Shown here piece after piece: positions 1-11,617 of a stretch of 64,000 nt of DNA. Below the pieces are notes generated by a model that ran no database searches, was not told where the DNA came from, and was given only the letters and a program-made list of their open reading frames with translations. Position 1 is the first letter of the stretch. Each line of letters opens with the position of its first letter. Source of the stretch: Sinonovacula constricta (taxonomy: Eukaryota; Mollusca; Bivalvia; Cardiida; Solecurtidae); NCBI GenBank assembly GCA_007844125.1, contig CM017561.1, forward strand, positions 58,487,215 through 58,551,214, given 5' to 3'. The position numbers were made by a program, and so were the translations under genes.

Positions 1-158
1 GATCCAAGTCCCGTTCGGGGCGAAGGACTTCCAGCTGACTTGTGGTGCACGGGTGGTTCTACCCAGACATGTGTCTGGGGTCTTCCTTTGGGGTCTTCCT
101 CCATCACTAAGATGGGCATCGCTGTAATTATCATACTTGATCGCTGCGATTTATTTAA

Positions 159-194
<36 letters not shown>

Positions 195-225
195 AACAAC
201 AACAAAACAACAACAACAGAAAACG
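1..225 (+). repeat. SINE-B copy, 5' end cut by window edge
   Basis: This matches the body of the tRNA-derived repeat at 7788-8030: the stretch from GTTCGGGGC through CTTCCAGCTGACTTG, TTCTACCCAGACATGTGTCTGGGG and the ATCATAxTTGxTCGCTGCGAT tail is shared. The tRNA-like head lies outside the window. The copy ends in a CAG/CAA tract at 163-222. The 71-codon ORF over it is a by-product of the repeat. Confidence 0.75.
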
Positions 226-904
226 TTCATAAAAAGAGATATGGAATCGCTATAAAAATGACTTTTAAAAACAGCCTAGACAAGTTCTTTCTATTGATTT
301 GTGTATTTCATTGTACTTCTCGGATCATATACTCTTCTTCTTTTTGAAATAAAGCTATGACTACATCAATATGCTATATTTTAAATTTATTCAAGTTCAT
401 GATTAAATTATTCACTCATTAACTGGAAATATGTGAAGTCACGATCAAGAAGTTCACTCCAACAAATGTACAGTTATATGTGTACATTTACTGATATATT
501 CTCATGCATATACACTCACAACGGAGTGTAAACTTTCGTTCTATATTACATGTAGGTGGCCTAGAAGATTCGAATATTTTATATCATATAAGCAACGCAT
601 TTGTTTGAGTGAATGGTCTTCAAGTTTTTTTGTTGTTGTTTTCTTATCACCTTTACATCCAATCTCTCTCCCCAATCCACCACCCTCAACGTAGAATCGA
701 TATGAGGCTAGTGTTTAATTTTTATTCGTGGGTGTAGTATTTTGTCCCCTGATCCGTACATGTCATAGTGAGTGCGTCTCTTGTACGCTAAAAGCGAACA
801 GTGTGTATCCTATTTCTGGTCGATATTTGCCCATGGTCGATATTTGCCCATGTAAAAATCCACCTACCACGTTATACTAACTTTTAATGTATTTCTTGCG
901 CAAA
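226..904. other. AT-rich stretch without a recognisable gene
   Basis: I see no ORF with coding character, no splice-bounded exon and no RNA gene. The only structure is a short duplication of TCGATATTTGCCCATG near 820-852. If the USP gene has its first coding exon in this window it would have to be here or just downstream, and I could not find it. Confidence 0.5.
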
Positions 905-1180
905 ACAACTACTCAGGCAGATTCCCGTTACCAAGCGGTAAGAGTCGCTGGCTTGTTACCCCGTGTAGGTTCGAGGCCCGGTCGGTGTGAGAACCGTCAT
1001 GAAGGGATGTTTTCCAGCTAACCTGCTATGCACCGGTGGTTTTACCCAGACTTAAGTCTGCGGACTTTAATCCGCCAATAATTTGATGTACGTCGCCAAT
1101 ATAACCATAAGTGTGTCGGCAAGATGTAACAAACCACCAACGGCAACATCAACAAAACAAAAACAACAAAAACAACAACC
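905..1180 (+). repeat. SINE-B copy, diverged
   Basis: It has a tRNA-like head (ACCAAGCGGTAAGAGTCGCTGG, B box GGTTCGAGGCC), then TTTTCCAGCTAACCTGCTATGCACCGGTGGTTTTACCCAGAC, and a CAAAACAACAA tail. It lies just upstream of the first visible USP exon. Confidence 0.65.
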
Positions 1181-1372
1181 ATATCGAATACTTAGAAACC
1201 TGTACTGCATTAATATAAAACAATACAGGAATATCATTATTGCACATTATTGGAAAACCAATCAATTGCAAATTAGAAAAGTGTCGTCATTGTTTGAAAT
1301 GTTAAATTTGCCATAAACATGTTAAATATCATAATAGTGCACTTGATTATTTTGTAATATTTCCCTGTACAG

Positions 1373-4300
1373 ATTACATGGCGAACATCCACAAGCCTAG
1401 CGACACTACCATCTTGTTTAACTGCTTCGAATACCAGGCTATCCCGGCTATACGTAAGTATTAGATAGTTCTATTATGCATGTACTTACGCGATACATTA
1501 TAATGATTCGACTTATGGTATGTTATCTTTTTCCTAGGATCTATGTCAAGAGACTGTTGTTATACTGCATATGGTTACTATACTGAACATGGTAGCAATT
1601 CGACAGTTTGTTAATAAGTTGGTTTTACTTAAAACCTGCACGTGACGATGCTATATTTTACTAGAAAATGTGTTCTGCTAAACCTATTGTCCCGTGCAGG
1701 ACATTTGATGACATCTTCACCATTTCCATAGAGCTCGGGGATTATAAAGCCTGTCGAATTACCTCGACCAATTCTACGAAGTAGTTCTGAGCCTTGCGGA
1801 ATACGGCGGAATGTGCCTAGGGGATCATAAAGGTCGATATTTCGAGTGACGCGAAGGGTTGGCTGAAAATGAAAAACCTCGCAATCAGTATATTTTGAAT
1901 CTACATGTATTCGTGATATTCTGAAGTACATATGTGTCTTTTGTTAAAATATTTCTTGGTATTCACAATCGACTCATGCATGCATTTGTTCCAAGGCAAA
2001 AGGCAAACTTTCTATTATTCCGCAACTGGCTGAACTTAACAACGGGCTTTAACGTGGCTCGATTACAGTTATTCAACATTGCATTATTTTGTTGATTAAT
2101 AGAACCCCCCCCAAATCGTGATAAACTGCGATAAATAATGCCCCTGACCGGACCTGGTAGCGCAATCGGTAGAGCGTCGGCTCCAGATACGGGAGGCCCA
2201 GGGTTCGATCCCGGGCCGCGACATAACAAAGTCGTTAATAGTGGTAGTGGTATAGATCCCTTGCTAACGCTCAAGCAAATATAAGGCTAGTTCCACGACT
2301 GGTTGTCCCGGTGTCAGGATAATGTGACTGGGTGTGGTACCATGCCAGATGTTCACGGCATGCTATACACAGTGAAGGCAGCACTATATCTGCCTCAAGT
2401 GGACATCGTCTCCAGATAACTGAAATACTGTTGGTGGGACGATAAACCCAATAAACAAACATAAACAATAAGATCCTCTGACAGATAGATTTTATGTAAC
2501 CATGATGTGATGTCCTTCAGAAGGTCAGGTCGCCTGTAGATTGAGATACGTGTATGTATAAAGAGAAGCGTTGCAACGCTATTCAAGCATTTTTGAAGTG
2601 CGTGACATACGTTTATTTAAATGTACTTTTATCCCATCTAATTAAATACCCTTCTGATTTGCAGCTATGGGTATAGGCAACGCTGACGTTGTGTCTCAAA
2701 TGATGATGGAGCAAAAGTTACACAGCGAACACTACCTGAACTTTCTCACTGAGAAAATGAAAAGTAACAAGGTAAGACAACGGCGCGTGATTTCAATCAA
2801 TAACTATAAAGGGTTGCCTTTTAGTAGAAGTTTCTCACCGAGAAAATGAAAAGTCACAAGGGGAGATAACTGATTTCAAACAATAACTACAAAGTGTTGC
2901 CTTTTAGTAGATGTTTGTCACCGAGAAAATGAAGAGTAACAAGGTGAGATAACTGCGCGTGATTTCAATCAATAACTACAAAGTGTTGCCTTTAATAACT
3001 ACAAAGTGTTACCATTTTGTAGAAGTTTATCGCTGAGAAAAAAAAAGATTACGACTGGAATTGAAGGTGGTTCCGAGATTTTGGTTCAAGTTCTTTTTCT
3101 TCATACAACCAAGTAAATTGTTGTTTATTGGAAACATCTCTCAAACGGTTGTTTACTGATGTCCTACATCTAAGTGAAAAGTAAAGTAAATCACATCAAG
3201 ATGCAGGTAAACCACTCTGACGCATATTTATTATTTTGTAAGAATTTCTATCGTTTTATTTATATATTTGGAACGAGTGAAGGTTTGGAGTGATTTTAAA
3301 CGAGATGTTCTGTCTTAAAATTGATTAAGTGTTCAAAATCGTCATTGTTAGTCTAAAGTGAGTTTCCACTGAGATTATGCACAAATATTTTAAACACGTG
3401 TCAGATGTTCTTACATGTTTTTGATATTGAGGAAGTGTTGAATTCCAACTTTAAAGGTGGTGTCCGTCAGTTTGGACCGGATTTTGCGATGGGATGAAAT
3501 TAGCCGGCATTTTTGCCGATACTGTGTAGCGATATTTCTATCATTATAGCACAGGAGCACTTATGAGGTACCCAGGGACTGAACCCGGCCGGTCCATTAT
3601 ACTGACACCGACGACTCACGTAATGCTGTCCCCTTAGTCCTGAGCGTTAGGAGGGAAGCTACTACTACCAACTTTAAAGTCTTTAGTTTGACCCGGCTTG
3701 GGTTTGAACCCAGGACCTCCCGATCCGCAAGCCGACGCTCTACCACCCGAGCTATTGCGGCCGGTCGGACCGGATTTTGTTTTCACTCAAAGAACAAAAA
3801 AAAAAAAAAGTTGCCTGAAAAGACCTCGCAAGAAGCTGATAATTGATTTCGAAATCTGTGTGAAAAGTAAAGCAAAACACACCATTCCTTATTACAAAAA
3901 AGTATTTTCTATCTAAGCCACGCTGCTCAGTTAGGTATTTTTACTGAAAAAATACACTGTATAATCATTCGGGTAATCCGCTCTGACGTCGATGTCTGTT
4001 TTGAGCAGAAATCACAATCATGCTTATATATAGTTTTAGAAAGAATGGTAATGATTTCTTTCACGATCTTCTTTCCCCCCTATCTACAAATTAGACAATG
4101 TTTCAAAATCGAAATCGTCTATTGTAAGACTTAGGATTGACTTTTTGCAAACATAGGCCACAATTCCCCCCAAATCCAGGTTACGTGTATTTGATGAAGA
4201 CAACTGTCGGATACCACCTCTATTCTCTATGAAGCGTTACTACCGTGTGTATACAGTCTTTGACTGGTCAAAGCGTATAGTTATTCTGCCTAGGTAAAAA

Positions 4301-6672
4301 CAAAAAAAAAAGTTGAGCGGGAGGGAAGGGGGGGGGTTGGGACCTCGCAAGAAGCTATAATTGATTTCTGAAGACCTCGCAAGAAGCTGATAATTGATTT
4401 CGAAATCTGTGTGAAAAGTAAAGCAAAACACACCATTCCTTATTACAAAAAAGTATTTTCTATCTAAGCCACGCTGCTCAGTTAGGTATTTTTACTGAAA
4501 AAATACACTGACACGTAAATTTGTATAATCATTCGGGTAATCCGCTCTGACGTCGATGTCTATTTTGAGCAGAAATCACAATCATGCTTATATATAGTTT
4601 TAGAAAGAATGGTAATGATTTATTTCACGATTTCTTCTATCTTACAAATTAGACAATGTTCAAAATCCAATCGTCTATTGTAAGGCTTAGGATTGACTTT
4701 TTGCAAACATTAGGCCACAATTCCCCCCAAATCCAGGTTTACGTGTATTTGATGAAGACAAACTGTCGGATACCACCTCTATTGCTTACCTATGTTTTGC
4801 AAGCGTATACTACCGTGTGTTAAAAATAACAGTTTTATTACTCTGTTGGACTGGTTCATGGCTGGAGATTGGCAATTATGAATTTATACTAAGAGTTATT
4901 CTGTATGTGTTGACTTTATAGAAGTGTGATAATCTTTTACCCGTTAATTCTTTCTGAAAACAATGCGCAAACTGTATAATTATGCGTTTTCATTCATTTC
5001 GAAACACAAACACAATTGTACAGTTACAGTATTATATGTTTGCGATACTGGCTAGCCTCTGACACCTTGCTTATTAAGACTATGTTACTGTCAATTGCGC
5101 AACAGAAAAAAAACACGACCGGACCTGGTAGCGCAATCGGTAGAGCGTCGGCTCCAGGTACGGGGCGTCCTGGGTTCGATCCTGGGCCGCAACATACCAA
5201 AGTCGTTAAAATGGTAGTGATATCGCTTCCTTGCTTAATACGTTCAAGCAAAAAGCTGGACTGTTCCACGACTGATTGGCCCGGTGTCAGGATAATGTGA
5301 CTGGGTGTGGTATCATGCCAGGTGTTCACGGCATGCTATACACAGTGACACTATATCTGCTTCAAATGGACACCGTCTCCAGAAAACTGATATGCAGTTG
5401 GTGGGACGATAAACCCAACAAAAAAACAGAAAGTAACAGCCAGCAACACGTTTTACAATATATTATATTTCATTAAACGAACAAACAATAAATTATTACA
5501 ATACATATATTTAACAAACAGACCATAAATCGTATTTATCAGTGCAAAACTAAAATTAAGAATATTTCTTATATGAAGCATATGACAATACCTTCCCAAA
5601 ATAGAGATCACTAATAACTCATAATTATTGTATTTATTTCTTAAATGGAGAAAGCTAGACTCTCGTGGCATAGGTACATGTAGTCTTTCTTTAGAGAAAG
5701 AACTGACAACAGTAGAAAAGGTGCGTTCCGCCCGCATGCTGACATACCCAAATGGACCCCATGTCTCTAATATTAAACATTTAATAGGGATGGGATTTGC
5801 CGTCATTTTTGCCAATACTGTGCAGCGACATTTCTATTATTATAGCACAGGGGCACTTATGTGGTGCACAAGGACTGAACCCGGCCGGTCCTTTATACTG
5901 ACATCGACGAGTCAAGGGCAATGCTGTCTCCTTAGCCCCGAGCTTTGGGAGGGAAGCCGCTACTACCAACTTTAAAGTCTTTGGTTTGACCCGGCAGGGG
6001 TTTAAACCCGCGACCTCCCGATCCGCAAGCCGACGCTCTACCCTTTGAGCTATTTACAACAGATTTAACAGCTTTAAAGGTGTTATCAGACAGTCTCGAC
6101 CTTCTTTTTTTTTCCGTAAATAACCAAATAAGGCATTGTTACCTGAAAAGGTCCTGCATAAATGTTGTTTATTAACGCCCTAGATCTGTGTGAACACTGA
6201 AGCATAAATCCTCTCTCGTCGTTGCAAACATGTATTACCTATCTGCAGAGAATGCCCCAACACAGTGGGTAAACTATTACACGCATCTGATAGGCAAACT
6301 GTTGGAAATCACCTTCAAATCTGTACAACTATTATTATGCAGAAAGGTTTACACCTGAGTATTGTTGGTAAGAGGCTGGAGCTGAGAGACAGAATTTATG
6401 TTTTGAGGTTTTCTTTAGTTGAAGCTGCCGTGTCATAGGGTTAATTACACTTTTTTGCCTTTCAGCTCCACGGCAAGGTGAAACAGGTGCAGGGAGAGGC
6501 TCGAGCTGAGATCCTGAGAGTGGCTGAAGAGGAAGGTGTCACCATGATCATCATGGGCACCCGTGGCATGGGAACCATCCGCCGCACGTTGCTGGGAAGT
6601 GTCAGTGATCACGTGATACACCATTCGCACGTACCGGTGCTCGTCTGCAGGCACAAGGACGAGCATCATTAG
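1373..6672 (+). CDS. Universal stress protein (UspA family), last three exons
   Basis: Three exons join in frame: 1373-1453, 2665-2771 and 6466-6672. Each intron end is GT/AG, with donors GTAAGTA and GTAAGA and acceptors CAG. Phases agree: one base is left at 1453 and completed by two at 2665, and the second junction is phase 0. The C-terminal exon shows the nucleotide-binding signature of UspA proteins, G-x2-G-x9-G-S, in GTRGMGTIRRTLLGS, followed by SVSDHVIHHSHVPVLVCRH, the usual last beta strand. The stop is TAG at 6670. The middle exon gives the amphipathic helix region. About 130 residues are visible; the N-terminal strand with the family's start (a V-I-A-V-D-G-S type sequence) is not seen and is probably upstream of the window. 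UspA-fold proteins bind ATP or act in stress responses, and the family is expanded in molluscs; the specific role here is unknown. ATTAAA at 6706-6711 is the likely poly(A) signal. The introns carry SINEs and TTAA elements. Confidence 0.88.
1640..2145. other. Intron sequence, no feature recognised
   Basis: Part of the first visible USP intron. The antisense ORFs here show no family signature and I treat them as chance. Confidence 0.45.
2146..2463 (+). repeat. SINE-A copy (tRNA-derived), full length
   Basis: The head has an A box (TAGCGCAATCGGTAGAGCG) and a B box (GGGTTCGATCCC). The body contains GGTGTCAGGATAATGTGACTG and TTCACGGCATGCTATACACAGTG, and the tail is GTTGGTGGGACGATAAACCC followed by an A/C-rich end. 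Other copies are at 5117-5430 (+), 10797-11119 (-), 8459-8585 (-) and 13080-13160 (-). Confidence 0.85.
2744..3045 (+). repeat. Tandem duplication of USP exon end plus splice donor
   Basis: A unit of 83-89 bp is repeated about 3.3 times. It starts in the exon at TCACTGAGAAAATGAAAAG and runs through the donor into intron sequence (TTTCAATCAATAACTACAAAG). GAGAAAATGA recurs at 2751, 2840 and 2923, with a decayed fourth start at 3035. The third copy keeps AACAAGGTGAGAT, a plausible donor; the second has AAGGGGAGAT and has lost the GT. Confidence 0.85.
3065..3390 (+). repeat. Decayed TTAA-type TIR element
   Basis: It begins with AGGTGGTTCCGAG, a worn form of the family terminus AGGTGGTATCCGACAGTTT. 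It keeps internal blocks shared with other copies (TGTTTACTGATGTCCTACATC, CACTCTGACGC). The right terminus is not recognisable. Confidence 0.5.
3455..4219 (+). mobile_element. TTAA-type TIR element (MITE-like), interrupted by a SINE
   Basis: The left end is AGGTGGTGTCCGTCAGTTT directly after TTAA (3451-3454); the right end is AACTGTCGGATACCACCT at 4202-4219. It carries a 280-bp SINE at 3487-3766. Without the SINE it is about 470 bp and has no coding capacity. The right flank is not TTAA, so one edge is altered. Confidence 0.65.
3487..3766 (-). mobile_element. SINE-D insertion with 13-bp target duplication
   Basis: On the - strand a tRNA-like head (TAGCTCGGGTGGTAGAGC as A box, GGGTTCAAACCC as B box) is followed by AAAGACTTTAAAGTTGGTAGTAG. 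GGACCGGATTTTG flanks it exactly, at 3474-3486 and 3767-3779. The target is the TTAA element around it, so the SINE arrived later. Confidence 0.88.
3821..4905 (+). repeat. Direct segmental duplication of a TTAA element and its flank
   Basis: Copy A (3821-4305) and copy B (4372-4905) share GACCTCGCAAGAAGCTGATA, the Tyr-rich AT sequence after it, the right TIR (4202-4219; 4761-4778) and sequence beyond the TIR (CTACCGTGTGT, AGTTATTCTG). Because the similarity crosses the TIR, this is duplication of a segment and not two insertions. A third 28-bp start of the unit lies at 4341-4368. Confidence 0.8.
5117..5430 (+). repeat. SINE-A copy, full length
   Basis: It has the same head, body and GTTGGTGGGACGATAAACCC tail as the copy at 2146. 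It lies within the last USP intron in the sense orientation. Confidence 0.85.
5786..6056 (-). repeat. SINE-D copy
   Basis: This is the reverse orientation of the element at 3487. On the + strand it ends with CGATCCGCAAGCCGACGCTC, the tRNA-like head read backwards. No clean target duplication was found. A worn TTAA element follows immediately (TTTAAAGGTGTTATCAGACAG at 6072). Confidence 0.8.
6074..6260 (+). repeat. 5' part of a TTAA-type TIR element
   Basis: AGGTGTTATCAGACAGTCT follows TTAA. The inside matches other copies at AATAACCAAATAAG, GTTACCTGAAAAGGTC and ATCTGTGTGAACACTGAAGC. The right end is lost in intron sequence before the last USP exon. Confidence 0.5.
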
Positions 6673-6705
6673 TCGCTGTTATGTTTTCTTTTAATTTTAG
6701 TCGAT

Positions 6706-6711
6706 ATTAAA
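6706..6711 (+). terminator. Likely poly(A) signal ATTAAA of the USP gene
   Basis: ATTAAA lies 34 bp after the TAG stop, the expected distance for a short 3' UTR. Confidence 0.5.
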
Positions 6712-7265
6712 GCAGTCTGGACTCAATTGGTCGACTTTGATGTTTTTGTGCAAAATTTTGCGGCACTCAGGTGAGAAAGGAGCGGTTTTTGTAAAACAGT
6801 GCTTATTGTATTTATTACCACTGATTACTTATTTATATGTAAACAAACTGTTCTTACGATAAGACGCTGTAGTATGTTTAAAGCAACGGCTTATAAACTT
6901 CTTATATTTGCTATTTGAAACTTTATTATCTTTTTATTACATCATTCATCTATTCATGTTTATCGTTATTAATATATGAAATAAGGATGCAGCACCTTTC
7001 AGTAGACCCTTGGCGTCAAGTGCGTACGCTCAACTGAGTCCAGGCAGCTTTATAATGTAGATCTACATACTTTTGCATCTTTTATTCACATTTTCCATAC
7101 AACAATATGTGCATTTTACTCCATGTGCATTTAATCGTTTGAACGATCTAATTTACCTTGATGTGATGACGTTTAGCCATTCGGTGTTGGACTGGTTGCT
7201 TTGCCATAGTCTCACATTCACGGCGGATGTCATTCGGCAGTGTTCGTATTGGTCGTAACAATCCG
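6712..7265. other. Intergenic, no feature recognised
   Basis: AT-rich sequence downstream of the USP gene. The 61-codon ORF at 7073 has no recognisable features. Confidence 0.4.
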
Positions 7266-7267
7266 TG

Positions 7268-7745
7268 GTTAAAGGGTCGTCCTTCTTAATCATCCGCTTC
7301 TGGCGGAAGTCCGACACATTAGATCAATTTTTATTCTCAATAACCAAATACATTAAACTTGCCTGAAACGATTCCACGAAGTGTTGTTTTTTTGTGTCCT
7401 ACAGCTATGTATAAGTGAATCAGAACAACCTCAGAAAAAACAACAACTGAGACACGCTGCACAGTTGGCTTTTAAAAAAGAAAAACTAAGAAAACCACGT
7501 GATTACCTAGTTTTGACATCACTTTACGTCAATATCTACTTTTAGCAGAAATCACCTTGGGGATTATTTTACAGATTAAGAAAGAATTAACATCTAGAGC
7601 GATTTATTTCACTATTTGTATTGTCTAACAATTCCGGTAATGATAAAATTCGACTTGTTTAGACTAAAGTACTAGTTTATGCAGACATTTAGCCTAAATT
7701 CCCCAACCGGATATAAGATATTTGATATCTAGGCAACCTTTCACA
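7268..7745 (+). repeat. TTAA-type TIR element, worn
   Basis: Blocks shared with the family occur in order: AATAACCAAATACATTAAACTTGCCTG, TGTCCTACAGCTATG, GACACGCTGCACAGTTGGC, ACCACGTGATTACC, TTTTAGCAGAAATCAC and TGCAGACATTTAGCC. Both termini have decayed. Confidence 0.55.
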
Positions 7746-7787
7746 CCGTATTGGGCTTTTTGAACATGTTAGTAGTCCATTTATCGT

Positions 7788-8030
7788 GAGGCGCCCATAG
7801 CGTAGTGATAGAGTCGCTGATTTGTAACTCCTCTGACTGCTAATCCTCTCATCACGTGGGTTCGAGTCCCGGTCGGGGCAAAAAACTTAATGTGAGAAGG
7901 TCTTCCAGCTGACTTGCGGTGCGCCGGTCGTTCTACCCAGACATTTGTCTGGGGTCGTCCTCCACCAAATAGCTGGACGTCGCTGTAATGATCATAATTG
8001 GTCGCTGCGATGTAATCCAAGAAACAAAAC
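7788..8030 (+). repeat. SINE-B copy, best preserved
   Basis: The head is GCGCCCATAGCGTAGTGATAGAG (A box) with a B box GGGTTCGAGTCCC, followed by TCTTCCAGCTGACTTGCGGTG, TTCTACCCAGACATTTGTCTGG and a TGATCATAATTGGTCGCTGCGATGTAA tail ending in AAACAAAACAAAATC. It serves as the reference for the other SINE-B pieces in the window. Confidence 0.82.
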
Positions 8031-8458
8031 AAAATCATTTATCGTAAGGTCATAACCTGTATACACTGTATGTTGAATTAGGATAGAGAGGTAATTTCTA
8101 CCTTTACATGATCGTCAGTGTTATAGACTGAAATGGTGATTAAATGATGCGTAAATGTTTTATTGTTATTTTAAAATAGCTCTTCCCTGATATTTCTTCT
8201 TCTTTGTCAAGAAGATCGTAAAAATTATTACAGTATCATATAAAGGAATTAGCTTTATATGCTACACATTTGCTATGCATTTATGTAGTTATTGTTACAT
8301 ATGTTTAGTTGTTATGACACAATATTGTGCACGGATAATCAAAAAAATGTATTGACCGGGCTTAAGCAAAAAAAAAAAAAATGGGCCAAAATCACACAGC
8401 TACAGGATCTACACATCTACATTTCGTTACATGCTAATTAGTCATGAAATTATTCTTA

Positions 8459-8585
8459 TATTTGCTTGAGCGTTATCAATGGGACTGCCATTTTTAACGA
8501 CTTTGCTTTGTCGCGTCCCGTGATCGAACCCGAGTCCTCCCGTACCTGGACCCGACGCTCTACTGATTGCGTTACCAGGTTCGGT
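8459..8585 (-). repeat. SINE-A fragment (tRNA head only)
   Basis: Read on the - strand it starts GAACCTGGTAACGCAATCAGTAGAGCGTCG and stops after TAACGCTCAAGCAAAT; the 3' two thirds are missing. Confidence 0.75.
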
Positions 8586-9690
8586 GCACTGTCATTGATT
8601 TGGTTTTGTATTTGTTAAAACTTTCTGATATCGCAGTTTTCATTCATGAATATATTACTTATGCCACAGTGTACGATATTAGAACCATATATCTGTGGCT
8701 CTTTTTTATAATCTTACTTTATAGTATAGTCAGATTGATTTGGGCAGATGAGTTATATCATTTTTGTTATATGAAATTTAGTCAGAAAATAAAATATCAA
8801 ACAATTCTAGCGTTTATTTTGAAATATACTCTTTCGTTATTCCATGAAGTATGACAGTTGACCTCATGCAGCAACACGTCTCTTTCTCATTTACATAAAA
8901 CTCAGGGATTGGATCCGTGGGATACTCTTCGTTATTCCATAATGTATGACAGTTGGCCTAATAAAGCAACAAGACTGTTCCTAATTTACATACAAATCAG
9001 GGATGGGTACCCCCCAAACACCCCCCACCACCACCACCACCAACCAGTTAAAAGAATAGATAAGGATAACACATACTTGTAAGCTTGAGAATACTAAGCT
9101 TTAAAAGTTAAATTTGTCTGTTGACTGCTTAGGTTGAATAAGGATCCCTTTATCTATTTTTTTTTTTTTTACTTCGATAAAGTTGAATGGATCTTGATTC
9201 ATACCTCGCACCAGAATTTTCTGGATCCGTCACTTATACAAAAAGGAGATTTTATCCACCTTTTTTACCAGAACGACGTATGTGATTAAATAAGCAGCAC
9301 TCCATTATATACCAACAATTTAAGGGCTGTATATAGTACGCCATGACAAAAGGTACATGCTTACAAAGCATTGAAGGTTAAGTTGTTTTAATTTTATTTG
9401 AAATAGAAGGATTTGATGATATGAAGGAATAAATAAACGAGTCACTTAAAATACCCAGTCCGGTAGGAGAACAAAAACGTCAAATGCTTACTTTTAAAAA
9501 AATCGCGAAACATATGAAAACAGTCCGATAACTGTTTTTTTGTGACATAAACACATACATGTAACGAATAATAAATCAGGTGAATTTTTATATCATACAA
9601 GGTTTACAGAATTTAGAAATAACGGAAAAAATAAAGGTAGTATGCAACAGTTTCGCCCTGATTGTTTTCTCAAATAACCATATCATTAAT
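8586..9690. other. No gene recognised
   Basis: AT-rich. An imperfect duplication (TTCGTTATTCCATGAAGTATGACAGTTG and TTCGTTATTCCATAATGTATGACAGTTG, at about 8834 and 8930) and a CCCCCCA/CCACCA tract at 9009-9044 are the only structure seen. Confidence 0.4.
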
Positions 9691-10020
9691 ATGCACATGC
9701 TCATTACTGTTACCCGAGAAGATCGCGTGAAATGCAGTTAATTAATGTCCTACATCTTTGTAAAAATTGAAAATAACACCCTAACTAGTCATTACATGAT
9801 GAATTCCCCATCTAAGCCACGCTGAACATATAGCTATTTTTAAACTCAGATTACCACGTGACCTCTTACCGTTGAGATAACGAAATATCATCACCAAGAT
9901 AATTTTCTCTTATTTTTTATTTTAGTAAGGATAAACATTTACAGCCTTTTGTTTGTAATTTATATTGTCTAACAATTTAATTTGATTGCCTCATCTAAGA
10001 CAGCATCTTTAAAGTAATAG
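9690..10020 (+). repeat. TTAA-type TIR element, internal part
   Basis: It shares TTAATGTCCTACATCTTTG, CATCTAAGCCACGCTGAAC, ACCACGTGACCTCTTACC and TGTCTAACAATT with other copies. Termini are not recognisable. Confidence 0.45.
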
Positions 10021-10796
10021 TGCACATTTAAACAAATGAAGTTGATTTAAACAATAACTAACGTATTTAGAGCAATTGTTAAGATTTTTACATTTTCTAC
10101 CAATCATGACAAAGGTAAAACAATTTGTAGTGTAAAATAACGAAAAAAAATATTACAAACATATTTTAGCCGTCAAAGACGAAAATAAATAAAAAACTCA
10201 TAAAATAATCATAAAAGGTTCCAACTGATCTAAAACCTAGGCCAACATGTGTTAGGCACGAAGGTCCTTTGGGGTATGTATATAACTTTGGAAACGTTTC
10301 ATTTGTGTAAAAGTGCTTTTAAATTTTCACTTATATCACTATTTTGGGAAAAGTTATAAGCATTTTACTTAACGTACCCGCATATCAATATAAATTTCAT
10401 GACGGTTGCCATGGAAACCATAAGTTTTCATAGAGACCAAATGAGTTAAGTACATTGAAGCTCTGGTTCCAGACACCGTAACGAACATAATGGTACCAAT
10501 GAAAAGGTCTTCTGATGTGTGCATACCCTAGCATATCAGTGGGTTATGTGTATGTTTTTTCCAAGACATTTTAGGCTCGTCTTATCTGTAAGCACTGGAC
10601 ACATATGTACTACTAGTGCCATAAAGACGTGAGAAACACTGATAATACAGATCACCCCCACCATCACCACCCCGCCCCGCAAGATCCGCCCACTTGCCTG
10701 TACATGTACCTCGCGAGGTTTGTCCCTTACAAGGCCCCGTACACTAAAATAGCTAAGCGAAAAGCTGCCGTTTGTACATAAATCAGGCTAGGTAGA

Positions 10797-11119
10797 TTTG
10801 TTTATTGTTTGTTTATTGGGTTTATCGTCCCACCAACAGTATTTCAGTTATCTGGAGATGGTATCCACTTGAAGCAGATAAAGTGCTGCCTTCACTGTGT
10901 ATAGCATGCCGTGAACACCTGGTATGATACCACACTCAGTCACATTATCCTGACACCGGGCCAACCAGACGTGGAACTACCCTCATATTTGCTTAAGAGT
11001 TAGCAAGGGAGCTATACCACTACCATTTTTAACGACTTTGGTATGTCGCGGCCCGGGATCGAACCCGTGGCCTCCCGTACCTGGAGCCGACGCTCTACCG
11101 ATTGCGCTACAAGATCCGG
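10797..11119 (-). mobile_element. SINE-A insertion with 14-bp target duplication
   Basis: A complete SINE-A in reverse orientation, flanked by TCAGGCTAGGTAGA at 10783-10796 and 11120-11133. The perfect duplication makes this the youngest SINE-A here and defines both ends of the family: the tRNA head starting ACCGGATC and a GTTTATTGGGTTT/CAAACAAT tail. Confidence 0.92.
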
Positions 11120-11617
11120 TCAGGCTAGGTAGAATTCTGATATATTAAATATGCAAATGAATCCCATGTATGGGGATCATCAGATAAGTCACCCAATACT
11201 CTGTTTATTTCAATTATAAACACCAAAATGATACATTTTCGCAGTTAGAAATGACGCTTTGAGTTAAGCGACAATTGTATAAATCGAATAAAATTCTGGT
11301 ATTATCACTTTGGCATTGTTCTAAGTGTGGAATATAGTAGCTATTGACTTTGAAGTAATTGGACTCAAAATAATAAATTCCACTCTTTGGCTGTAGCTTT
11401 GCATTCAGCCACATGGTGGATAACAACAACAACAAATCAGTACAATCAAAATTAACTAGACTCGATAAGACTTTTGGTGTGTTGTCTTTGGATGGAATGT
11501 TCTTTGGAAAGAATCTAACAATGGGGATGGTGAAGGCGGAGTCTATTGCTTGTGCGATTTGCACATGGTTTGACTGGACCTCGCGCTTACACACGAATGG
11601 AATATCGGATGACATTA

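Noticed and set aside
2146..2230. Functional tRNA genes at the SINE heads (also 5117, 7788, 39624)
   Set aside because: A and B boxes are present, but the acceptor stems do not pair and each continues into a shared SINE body.
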